A DNA stretch of 5,014 bases. Source: Actinomycetes bacterium. GTDB taxonomy: Bacteria; Actinomycetota; Actinomycetes; Actinomycetales; Microbacteriaceae. This document shows positions 1 through 4,902 of the stretch, piece after piece (positions within the stretch are counted from its first letter, which is position 1; every line of letters begins with the position of its first letter). A model generated the notes under the pieces. That model searched no databases. It was not told where the DNA came from and saw nothing but the letters and a program-made list of their open reading frames with translations. The stretch covers positions 1 through 5,014 of the forward strand of contig JAEZSU010000065.1 of the NCBI GenBank assembly GCA_023421635.1. Reading direction: 5' to 3'. The position numbers were made by a program, and so were the translations under genes.

Positions 1-845
1 GTGGCCGCGGCGACCTCCATCGCGGTGGTGAGCAGCGCCTCCCAGTCCTCCTCGGATGCGGGCCACGACGACAGCACGGACGCCACCGCGGACGACAGCA
101 CGGCATCGCCCGCCCCCATCGTGTCCACCACCGGCGAGGGGGCGTCGGCGATGGGGCGGTGCACCTCGACGCCGTCCGCGAGGATCGACGCGCCCGCTGC
201 CCCGCGGGTGGTGAGGACGGCGCGGACGCCGGTCTCCCGCAGCCGCGCGGCGACGGTGTCCAGCGGCTCCCCCGTGAGGATCGCCGCGTCGTCGTCACCG
301 ACTTTCACGAGGTCGGCGAGCGCGGCGACCCGCTCGAAGCCGGTCACGAAGCGGTCGCGGTCGTGCAGCATGCCGGTGCGCGGGTTCGGGTCGACCGCGA
401 CGAGTCCGGACGTGTCGCGCATTGCCGCGACGAGCTCCTCGGTCTGGGCCTCGTCGTCGAACGGGAAGCAGGTGATGACGGTGATCGCAGCCTCCTGCAC
501 CGCACGCCGCTCCTCGTCGCCGAACCGGATGCGGCGGGCCCGGGCCGCGTCGTTGAACTCGTACACGGGCTCACCGCCGATCCGGGTGCTCACGGCGCGG
601 GAGCTGCCGTGGGCGGAGTCGGTCGCGATGAGATCGACGCCGTAGTCGTCGAGGTAGGAGCGGATGTGCGCGCCCGCCTCGTCGTCGCCGACCATGGCGA
701 TCAGCGTGGTCGGCAGGCCGAGCCGCGACAGCCCGACCGCGACGTTCAGCGCCGCGCCGCCCACGAACTCCCGCACACCGTTCTCGTCGCGGAGTTCGTC
801 GATCAGCGCGTCGCCGATGACGACGACCCGTCCGGTCTCCCCCAT
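1..845 (-). CDS. PfkB-family carbohydrate kinase (fructokinase/ribokinase-like), C-terminus cut by window edge
   Basis: Likely an ATP-dependent cytoplasmic kinase that phosphorylates a sugar or related small molecule; the substrate cannot be read from sequence, though fructokinase-like is my leaning. I translated 281 codons on the minus strand from ATG at 845. Residues 6-14 (RVVVIGDAL) form the first strand. Residues 28-43 carry PfkB signature 1 (GGAALNVAVGLSRLG). VDPNPR lies at 151-156. Signature 2, DTMGAGDAV, is at 241-249, with D247 as the family's catalytic base and GAG as the anion hole. Where ribokinase has N-x-x-E, this protein has G183-D-D-D186, a variation I associate with fructokinase-type members. 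The start is supported by GAGGGGG at 852-858, 6 nt before the ATG. It is the second gene after the FBP-domain gene, 13 nt downstream of that stop, so probably cotranscribed. Family members usually have about 300-320 residues, so only a short C-terminal piece is missing. Confidence 0.93.
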   Translation of the reverse strand, partial: MGETGRVVVIGDALIDELRDENGVREFVGGAALNVAVGLSRLGLPTTLIAMVGDDEAGAHIRSYLDDYGVDLIATDSAHGSSRAVSTRIGGEPVYEFNDAARARRIRFGDEERRAVQEAAITVITCFPFDDEAQTEELVAAMRDTSGLVAVDPNPRTGMLHDRDRFVTGFERVAALADLVKVGDDDAAILTGEPLDTVAARLRETGVRAVLTTRGAAGASILADGVEVHRPIADAPSPVVDTMGAGDAVLSSAVASVLSSWPASEEDWEALLTTAMEVAAA

Positions 846-851
846 ACTCGT

Positions 852-858
852 CCCCCTC
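852..858 (-). promoter_or_regulatory. Ribosome binding site of the PfkB-family kinase
   Basis: Read on the minus strand, GAGGGGG directly follows the stop codon of the upstream FBP-domain gene and is 6 nt before the kinase ATG at 845. A Shine-Dalgarno site in a 13-nt intercistronic gap fits a cotranscribed second gene and fixes the start. The first gene, by contrast, has no such site. Confidence 0.7.
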
Positions 859-1335
859 TTACAGTTCGATCACGCGCGCGACGAAGCTCTCGGCGCGATG
901 CTTGGTGCCGTCGATGCGGCGGTCGACGCTCGCACGGATCTCGTTCGGCGCGAGCGGCGCGGCGAGCCGCACGTTCTCGTGGCACGACAGGTCCGCGCAC
1001 AGATAGGTGCCGGCACTCGTGTCCTTCGGTCCGGCGCCGCGGGCGGTGAACAGGGTCACGTGGTCGCCCGGCTGCATCGTGTGGCAGACGTTGCACACGG
1101 CCGCGCGTGCGCTGCTGGTGCCCTCGGCGGCGCGGAGGGCGACGCCGACGGCCCGCCCGTCCTGCTCGACGATCAGGTACCCGCGGCCCCGGAACTGCGG
1201 GTCGCGCCAGGCGAGGAAATCGAGGTGGTCCCAGTCCAGCAGGAGGTAGTCGTGCGGCAGTCCGACCTGCTCCCGCTGCGTCTCGTCGACGTTCACGAGA
1301 CACGCACGGATCTCGTTCTCGGTGAGGTGACGCAT
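859..1335 (-). CDS. FBP domain-containing protein (FusB-like elongation factor G-binding, zinc finger)
   Basis: A 158-residue soluble protein that I recognise as an FBP-domain (EF-G-binding, FusB/FusC-type) protein. Characterised relatives bind elongation factor G on the ribosome and help release it, which in staphylococci gives fusidic acid resistance. The family's treble-clef zinc site is visible: C81-x2-C84 (CNVC) and C113-x4-C118 (CADLSC), with 28 residues between the pairs. The region before it (about residues 30-70, rich in W, D and aromatics, e.g. LLLDWDHLDFLAWRDP) is the mixed fold that packs against the finger. The C-terminal part (about 130-158) has a basic patch, RASVDRRIDGTKHR. 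FusB is about 210 residues; this protein has a shorter N-terminus, as many actinobacterial homologues do. The ATG at 1335 has no Shine-Dalgarno site but has a TAGACT box 6 nt upstream, so translation is probably leaderless. It heads an operon with the downstream sugar kinase. Whether it affects drug susceptibility cannot be told from sequence. Confidence 0.85.
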   Translation of the reverse strand: MRHLTENEIRACLVNVDETQREQVGLPHDYLLLDWDHLDFLAWRDPQFRGRGYLIVEQDGRAVGVALRAAEGTSSARAAVCNVCHTMQPGDHVTLFTARGAGPKDTSAGTYLCADLSCHENVRLAAPLAPNEIRASVDRRIDGTKHRAESFVARVIEL

Positions 1336-1341
1336 CCGGAC

Positions 1342-1372
1342 AGTCTAGGAACCGCTGGCCCACCCGAGGCAA
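1342..1372 (-). promoter_or_regulatory. Predicted promoter of the FBP-kinase operon (leaderless type)
   Basis: On the minus strand, TAGACT (1342-1347) fits the actinobacterial TANNNT -10 consensus and ends 6 nt before the ATG at 1335, so transcription would start at or next to the A of the start codon. A TTGCCT match to the -35 consensus lies at 1367-1372. Its 19-nt spacer is longer than ideal, so the -10 is better supported than the -35. No Shine-Dalgarno sequence precedes the ATG, consistent with a leaderless mRNA. Confidence 0.5.
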
Positions 1373-1378
1373 CTCCTC

Positions 1379-1428
1379 CGCCCCCGCAGCGCGCGTGCGC
1401 TCCCGTTGCGCACCGGGGCGCGGGGGCG
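1379..1428. repeat. Nested GC-rich inverted repeat in the divergent intergenic region
   Basis: The outer arms are perfect 9-bp complements: CGCCCCCGC at 1379-1387 and GCGGGGGCG at 1420-1428. Between them lies a second perfect 6-bp pair, GTGCGC (1395-1400) and GCGCAC (1408-1413), with a 7-nt loop. The element lies upstream of both divergent genes, outside the predicted -10 boxes. It could be a protein-binding site or a fold of an unmapped transcript. GC-rich background makes short matches of this kind easy to get by chance, so function is unproven. Confidence 0.4.
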
Positions 1429-1456
1429 CGTCACACGCCGTTCACGTGCGTCCCGC

Positions 1457-1462
1457 TAGCGT
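1457..1462 (+). promoter_or_regulatory. Predicted -10 box for the FAD oxidoreductase (leaderless type)
   Basis: TAGCGT matches TANNNT and ends 6 nt before the ATG at 1469, the same arrangement as the divergent FBP-domain gene. No convincing -35 is visible at the usual distance. The box decides the start: it overlaps the region just before an in-frame GTG at 1463, which would then lie within the promoter and not within the mRNA. Confidence 0.5.
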
Positions 1463-1468
1463 GTGGCC

Positions 1469-3031
1469 ATGACCAGCATCCTGGACGTCGCCATCGTCGG
1501 CGGCGGACACAACGCCCTCGTCGCCGCCGCCTACCTCGCCCGTGCCGGGCGCACCGTCACGGTGCTGGAGCGGCTCGATCACGTCGGCGGGGCCGCGGTG
1601 TCGGAGCGGCCGTGGGCGGGCGTCGATGCACGGTTGTCCCGCTACTCCTACCTGGTGAGCCTGCTGCCCCAGCGCATCATCGACGACCTCGGGCTCGACA
1701 TCGCCCTGAAGCGCCGCCGGTACTCCTCCTACACCCCGTCACCGGAGGACCCGAGCCGCGGCATCCTGGTCGATCGCGGGGATGTGGATGCCACGGTGGC
1801 GAGCTTCGAGCGCGTCACCGGCTCCGCCGCGGAGGCCGCGCGGTTCGCCTCCTTCTCCGACCGGCTCGCGCCCCTCGCGCGGATCCTCTTCCCCCCGGTG
1901 ACCGACCCGCTCCTGCGGGAGCGCGACGTCCGCGCCGCGCTCGGCGACGACGCGCTGTTCGACGCCGTGACGGCCCGACCGCTCGGCGGGCTGCTGCGGG
2001 AGTCCCTCGACACCGACATCGCGCGCGGCATCGCGCTGACCGACGGCCTGATCGGCACCTTCGCGTCGGCGGACGAGCCGAGCCTGCGCCAGAACCGGTG
2101 CTTCCTGTACCACGTCATCGGCGGCGGCACGGGCGACTGGGACGTGCCGATCGGGGGCATGGGCCGGGTCAGCGGCGCGATCGAACGGGCTGCGCGCGCG
2201 GCGGGCGCCGAGATCCGCACCGGGGCGACCGTCACCGCGATCACACCCGACGGCGAGGTGCGCCTCGAGAGCGGCGAGACGATCGGCGCACGGCTCGTGC
2301 TGTCGGGCGTCGGCCCGTCGGTGCTCGACCGGCTGCTCGCCGCGGGCGGATCGGCGGGCACGGATGCCGACGTCCCGGAGGGTGCGCAGGTGAAGGTGAA
2401 CATGCTGCTGCGTCGCCTCCCGCGCCTGCACGACACGACGGTGTCGCCCGAGGCCGCGTTCGCCGGCACGTTCCACATCAACGAGACGCTGAGCCAGCTG
2501 GAGTCCGCGCACGCGACGGCGGCGGGCGGCGGCATCCCGGACCCGCTGCCGGCGGAGATCTACTGCCATTCGCTCACCGACCCGTCGATCCTCGGCCCGG
2601 AGCTGCGCGAGCGCGGCGCCCAGACCCTCACGCTGTTCGGCCTGCACGTGCCGCACCGGCTCGTCGCCGACGGCGCAGTGGACCGCGAGGCGCTGCTCGC
2701 CGCCGCGCAGCGATCCCTCGACTCGGTCCTCGCCGAGCCGATCGCCGATGTGCTCTACGAAGCGCCGGACGGCACCCCGTGCATCGAGGCGCGCACCACC
2801 GCGGACCTCGAGGCGTCGCTCGGCATGATGGGCGGCGACATCTTCCACGGCTCGCTCGCCTGGCCCTGGGCCGATGACGACGCACCGCTCGAAACCCCGG
2901 CGGAGCGGTGGGGCGTCTCGACGCCGCACGCGAAGGTGCTGCTGTGCGGCTCCGGCGCGCAGCGCGGCGGCGCGGTCAGCGGCATCGGCGGCCACAACGC
3001 GGCGATGGCCGCGCTGGAGCTGCTCGGCTGA
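1469..3031 (+). CDS. FAD-dependent oxidoreductase, PYROXD2 / phytoene desaturase-like (COG1233 type)
   Basis: A 520-residue flavoprotein of the amine-oxidase/phytoene-desaturase superfamily; the substrate is unknown. The N-terminal FAD-binding Rossmann motif spans residues 7-36: a short strand, GGGHNAL (11-17), and E34 for the ribose, followed by DHVGGAAVSE. The C-terminal motif common to this family, CGSGAQRGGAVSGIGGHNA, starts at C493 and completes the FAD site. The stretch after the first motif (LSRYSYLVSLLPQRIIDDL) and the GxGHNxLVAAAYL core resemble the human mitochondrial protein PYROXD2 more than carotenoid CrtI enzymes. I therefore prefer a PYROXD2-like call, and no other carotenoid gene is nearby. 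I chose ATG 1469 over GTG 1463 (two codons longer) because TAGCGT ends 6 nt before the ATG and no Shine-Dalgarno site precedes either. No signal peptide is seen, so it is cytoplasmic. It stands alone: divergent from the FBP gene and convergent, 6 bp apart, with the next gene. Confidence 0.9.
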   Translation: MTSILDVAIVGGGHNALVAAAYLARAGRTVTVLERLDHVGGAAVSERPWAGVDARLSRYSYLVSLLPQRIIDDLGLDIALKRRRYSSYTPSPEDPSRGILVDRGDVDATVASFERVTGSAAEAARFASFSDRLAPLARILFPPVTDPLLRERDVRAALGDDALFDAVTARPLGGLLRESLDTDIARGIALTDGLIGTFASADEPSLRQNRCFLYHVIGGGTGDWDVPIGGMGRVSGAIERAARAAGAEIRTGATVTAITPDGEVRLESGETIGARLVLSGVGPSVLDRLLAAGGSAGTDADVPEGAQVKVNMLLRRLPRLHDTTVSPEAAFAGTFHINETLSQLESAHATAAGGGIPDPLPAEIYCHSLTDPSILGPELRERGAQTLTLFGLHVPHRLVADGAVDREALLAAAQRSLDSVLAEPIADVLYEAPDGTPCIEARTTADLEASLGMMGGDIFHGSLAWPWADDDAPLETPAERWGVSTPHAKVLLCGSGAQRGGAVSGIGGHNAAMAALELLG

Positions 3032-3040
3032 CGCACGTCA
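3029..3040. repeat. 12-bp palindrome holding both convergent stop codons
   Basis: TGACG-CA-CGTCA is a perfect inverted repeat. Its left end is the TGA of the plus-strand oxidoreductase (3029-3031) and its right end is the TGA of the minus-strand gene (3038-3040). It has no T-tract and the stem is short, so I do not call it a terminator. A second weak pairing (TCACC 3038-3042 with GGTGA 3050-3054) overlaps it. Confidence 0.3.
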
Positions 3041-3565
3041 CCGCAGCGGGGTGATCGCGTCGTCGATGAACCCGGCGTCGGAGAGCACCCGCTCGTCGAG
3101 GAGGATGCGGGTCGCCGCCTCGAGCTCGTCGAGCAGGGTGCTCGCGGCCTCCGGTTCCAGTCGGCCCGACTTCACCGCATCCAACGACGCCGTCGCCCAC
3201 ATCGAGAACGCGGCCTGCACGCCCATGCCGTTCACGTGCCTGCCCGGGGTGTCGGCGACGCCGCGGTGCTTCGCGAACCCCCAGTCGGGCGGCAGCGCCC
3301 ACGGCCACACGGATGCGGCGTGCTCGTACTCGGCGTCGACGTCGTCGTGGGACACGGTGGTGTCGCCGTAGTCGCCGTGCTCGCCCAGCCCTGCGCCTCG
3401 GAAGAGCTCGTCGAGGGTGCCGGGGTTCGTCTCGAGCGTGCCGCCGAGCATGACCTGGGCCTGCGTGGGGAGTACCGGCAGGATGGCCGGCACGATGAGG
3501 GCCACGAGCCCACCGACGACGACAAGGGATGCGGCGCTGACGGCGAGCGTCGTACGGAGTCTCAC
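3038..3565 (-). CDS. Unrecognised protein with one N-terminal membrane segment or signal sequence
   Basis: I do not recognise a family. From GTG at 3565 the product has 175 residues. A short basic head (RLR) is followed by an uninterrupted hydrophobic stretch, about residues 6-33, rich in A, V, L and I. This is either a signal anchor or a secretion signal that could be cut near PTQAQ (33-37). The remaining 140 or so residues would lie outside the membrane. They are acidic (e.g. [11 protein letters not shown], 72-82), contain a tryptophan/proline cluster WPWALPPDW (87-95), and end in a predicted helical region (about 115-165) with [15 protein letters not shown]. There is no cysteine, lipobox or recognisable catalytic motif. 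The reading frame stays open further upstream, opposite yajQ, but that part is the antisense of a well-supported gene. GTG 3565 or GTG 3574 are the plausible starts; neither has a good ribosome site, and a weak CAGAGT box ends 7 nt before 3565. Convergent with the oxidoreductase, divergent from yajQ. Confidence 0.7.
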   Translation of the reverse strand: MRLRTTLAVSAASLVVVGGLVALIVPAILPVLPTQAQVMLGGTLETNPGTLDELFRGAGLGEHGDYGDTTVSHDDVDAEYEHAASVWPWALPPDWGFAKHRGVADTPGRHVNGMGVQAAFSMWATASLDAVKSGRLEPEAASTLLDELEAATRILLDERVLSDAGFIDDAITPLR

Positions 3566-3633
3566 GCGCCACACTCTGCCAGCGGGACGCCGGTGCGCGC
3601 CATCGATTCCCCGCATCCCGCCTGGGGTCCACG

Positions 3634-3639
3634 TAGAAT
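3634..3639 (+). promoter_or_regulatory. Predicted -10 box for the YajQ-family gene (leaderless type)
   Basis: TAGAAT is a strong -10 match (5 of 6 to TATAAT) and ends 7 nt before the ATG at 3647. No Shine-Dalgarno sequence fits in between, so the mRNA probably starts at the initiation codon. A -35 element is not clear in the GC-rich stretch upstream. The 81-bp gap (3566-3646) must also carry the promoter of the divergent membrane-protein gene, for which only a weak candidate is visible. Confidence 0.55.
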
Positions 3640-3646
3640 CGGGCGC

Positions 3647-4135
3647 ATGGCTGACAGCTCCTTTGACATCGTCTCGAAGATCGATCGCCAGGAGGCGGAC
3701 AACGCGCTCCAGCAGGCCCGCAAGGAGGTCGAGCAGCGGTACGACTTCAAGGGCACGGGCGCGTCGATCGAGTGGAGCGGGGAGTCGATCCTCATCAAGG
3801 CCAACAGCGAGGACCGCGCGCTGGCCGTGCTCGACGTCTTCCAGTCGAAGCTCATCAAGCGCGGCATCTCGCTGAAGAGCCTCGAATCCGGGGAGCCGAC
3901 CCCGAGCGGCAAGGAGTTCCGCCTGGTGTCCACCCTGAAGGAGGGCATCTCGCAGGAGAACGCGAAGAAGATCGGCAAGATCATCCGCGACGAGGGCCCG
4001 AAGTCGGTGAAGTCCCAGATCCAGGGCGACGAGCTGCGGGTGCAGTCGAAGAGCCGCGACGACCTGCAGGAGGTCATCCGGATGCTGAAGGCCGCCGACC
4101 TCGACGTCGACCTCCAGTTCGTCAACTTCCGCTGA
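3647..4135 (+). CDS. yajQ: YajQ family nucleotide-binding protein (putative c-di-GMP-binding)
   Basis: A 162-residue cytoplasmic protein of the YajQ (UPF0234) family, essentially the full length of the E. coli protein (about 163). The opening [21 protein letters not shown] (4-23) and [13 protein letters not shown] (31-43) are the family's most conserved blocks, followed by [13 protein letters not shown] (68-80), [19 protein letters not shown] (97-115) and the ending [11 protein letters not shown] (152-162). The fold known for the family is two RNP-like alpha/beta domains. Members bind nucleotides or RNA, and a Xanthomonas homologue was reported as a cyclic di-GMP effector that works with a transcription factor. 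Whether the actinobacterial protein binds c-di-GMP is inference. The ATG is fixed by the family N-terminus and by a TAGAAT box 7 nt upstream. The gene is monocistronic, with a stop 2 bp from the convergent TetR-family gene. Confidence 0.95.
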   Translation: MADSSFDIVSKIDRQEADNALQQARKEVEQRYDFKGTGASIEWSGESILIKANSEDRALAVLDVFQSKLIKRGISLKSLESGEPTPSGKEFRLVSTLKEGISQENAKKIGKIIRDEGPKSVKSQIQGDELRVQSKSRDDLQEVIRMLKAADLDVDLQFVNFR

Positions 4136-4137
4136 GG

Positions 4138-4797
4138 CTACGCCGGAGCGCTGCTCCCGGACTCGCCGTGGGCGAGGAACCGCAGCACGGTCGTCGAAAG
4201 CCGGTCGGCGAGCTCGGCGGGTTCGCTGTGACTGCGCGGGCGTCCGCCGGCGGCCATGCCGAAGCCGAGGTGCCGCCCCACCACGGAGAAGATCAGGTCG
4301 AAGCACCAGCCGGCATCCGCTGCCGCGATCTCGACGCCCCAGCGGGCACCGGCATTCCGTAGCGCCTCGGTGAACACCGCCTGCGCGAGGTCGCTCGAGG
4401 CCATCCCCCGCACCGAGGCGGCGGGATCGGCCGCAGCGAGCCGCATGAACGCCCGGAGCACCGGCGCGTGCTCCACGAGGTGGGCGATCAACGCCCGCAC
4501 GGTGCCCGTCACCGCGTCGGCGAACGCATCCGCGGATGCGGCGGGCTCGCCGATCGCCCGCACGGCGACATCGATCCGGTCGAACTCCTCCTCCTGCACC
4601 ACGCGGATGAGGTCGGACTTGCCCTGCACCCGCGTGTAGATCGAGCCGATCGAGACCCCCGCCGCCACGCTCACGTCCGCGAGGGTGAAGTCCGACCGCG
4701 CCGGATCCTGGATCAGGGCGAGCGTCGCCGCCTTGACGCGCGCGAACGACTCCCGGCTGCGCTGCTGCTTCGGCGCGGTGATCCCATCGAGCGACAT
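4138..4797 (-). CDS. TetR/AcrR family transcriptional regulator
   Basis: A 219-residue DNA-binding repressor of the TetR family, of usual length. The N-terminal helix (RSRESFARVKAATLALIQ, 13-30) leads into the helix-turn-helix at about 38-65: TLADVSVAAGVSIGSIYTRV then QGKSDLI, matching the family pattern AGVS-x-G-x-x-Y-x-x-x-x-x-K-x-x-L. Residues from about 80 onward form the helical ligand-binding and dimer domain; the ligand is unknown. The frame is open to an ATG at 4830, but ATG 4797 is chosen because GAAGGAGG lies 4 nt before it and the extra 11 residues (MAPFGDGEGGG) would simply translate that ribosome site. It is divergent from an SDR-like gene, with a perfect inverted repeat in the shared 105-bp region, so it most likely represses that gene and itself. 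It is convergent with yajQ, 2 bp apart, with no functional link implied. Confidence 0.93.
   Translation of the reverse strand: MSLDGITAPKQQRSRESFARVKAATLALIQDPARSDFTLADVSVAAGVSIGSIYTRVQGKSDLIRVVQEEEFDRIDVAVRAIGEPAASADAFADAVTGTVRALIAHLVEHAPVLRAFMRLAAADPAASVRGMASSDLAQAVFTEALRNAGARWGVEIAAADAGWCFDLIFSVVGRHLGFGMAAGGRPRSHSEPAELADRLSTTVLRFLAHGESGSSAPA
4525..4540. repeat. 16-bp perfect palindrome inside the TetR-family coding region
   Basis: CGCATCCG followed by CGGATGCG is a perfect self-complementary 16-mer. It is made of two opposed copies of GGATGC, a word that recurs through this window. It encodes part of PAASADAFAD in the ligand-binding domain. It may only reflect codon and word bias. Confidence 0.4.
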
Positions 4798-4801
4798 CCC
4801 G

Positions 4802-4809
4802 CCTCCTTC
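4802..4809 (-). promoter_or_regulatory. Ribosome binding site of the TetR-family gene
   Basis: On the minus strand, GAAGGAGG ends 4 nt before ATG 4797. It is a near-complete match to the anti-Shine-Dalgarno sequence and the reason to prefer this start over the ATG 33 nt further upstream at 4830. Confidence 0.75.
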
Positions 4810-4829
4810 GCCATCGCCGAACGGTGCCA

Positions 4830-4835
4830 ACGATA
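4830..4835 (-). promoter_or_regulatory. Candidate -10 box for the TetR-family gene
   Basis: TATCGT on the minus strand fits TANNNT and would give a leader of roughly 25 nt containing the ribosome site. At 17 nt spacing the -35 position (4853-4858) has a poor match, CAACAT. That position lies within the inverted repeat, which would allow autorepression. Confidence 0.3.
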
Positions 4836-4842
4836 ACCCTGC

Positions 4843-4871
4843 TTGAATCAGAATGTTGGTTCTGATTTACT
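4843..4871 (+). promoter_or_regulatory. Predicted promoter of the SDR/epimerase-like gene
   Basis: TTGAAT (4843-4848) and TTTACT (4866-4871) each match 4 of 6 consensus bases and are separated by the optimal 17 nt. Transcription would start near 4878, giving a leader of about 25 nt with a good ribosome site. This stretch is also markedly AT-richer than the rest of the window. The spacer is almost entirely occupied by an inverted repeat. Confidence 0.55.
4846..4867. promoter_or_regulatory. Probable operator of the divergent TetR-family repressor
   Basis: A perfect inverted repeat, AATCAGAA (4846-4853) and TTCTGATT (4860-4867), is separated by the 6-bp spacer TGTTGG. One further complementary pair (T4844 with A4869) extends the symmetry past a single mismatch. 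The size (22 bp), dyad symmetry and position in a divergent tetR intergenic region are classic for TetR-family operators. It overlaps both the -35 and -10 elements of the plus-strand promoter, so a bound dimer would block RNA polymerase. Assignment to this repressor is inferred from position. Confidence 0.75.
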
Positions 4872-4890
4872 GCCTCAGAGCCACGAATCG

Positions 4891-4896
4891 AAGGAG
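4891..4896 (+). promoter_or_regulatory. Ribosome binding site of the SDR/epimerase-like gene
   Basis: AAGGAG ends 6 nt before GTG 4903. The good spacing supports the GTG start. Confidence 0.75.
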
Positions 4897-4902
4897 AGTC
4901 AC

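Noticed and set aside
1463..1468. GTG at 1463 as the start of the FAD oxidoreductase.
   Set aside because: It directly abuts the TAGCGT -10 box, so it would not be in the mRNA, and it has no ribosome site. ATG 1469 fits leaderless spacing.
664..2877. Very long plus-strand open frame (737 codons) through the kinase, FBP and oxidoreductase genes.
   Set aside because: Arginine-, alanine- and proline-rich product with no domain, overlapping three recognisable genes in other frames. Long stop-free shadow frames are expected at this GC content.
1469..3031. Part of a carotenoid biosynthesis cluster (crtI).
   Set aside because: No other carotenoid genes are in the window, and the N-terminal block resembles PYROXD2 more than CrtI.
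1437..3239. 13-bp direct repeat GCCGTTCACGTGC at 1437-1449 and 3227-3239.
   Set aside because: One copy is intergenic and the other is inside coding sequence (RHVNG codons of the membrane protein). A single 13-mer match in 5 kb of GC-rich DNA is within chance expectation.
4143..4160. Hairpin CCGGAGC-GCT-GCTCCCGG next to the yajQ/tetR convergent stops as a terminator.
   Set aside because: It has a bulged C, lies within the tetR coding end, and no T-tract follows on either strand.
3566..4306. Long minus-strand open frame continuing upstream of the membrane-protein gene across yajQ.
   Set aside because: It runs antisense to yajQ, a highly conserved gene, and has arginine/leucine-rich low-complexity composition typical of a shadow frame in high-GC DNA. 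Only the part from about 3565 down looks like a real protein.
4798..4830. Alternative upstream ATG (4830) for the TetR-family gene.
   Set aside because: The 11 extra residues translate the ribosome binding site itself (GEGGG from GGCGAAGGAGGCGGG), and ATG 4797 has ideal spacing to it.
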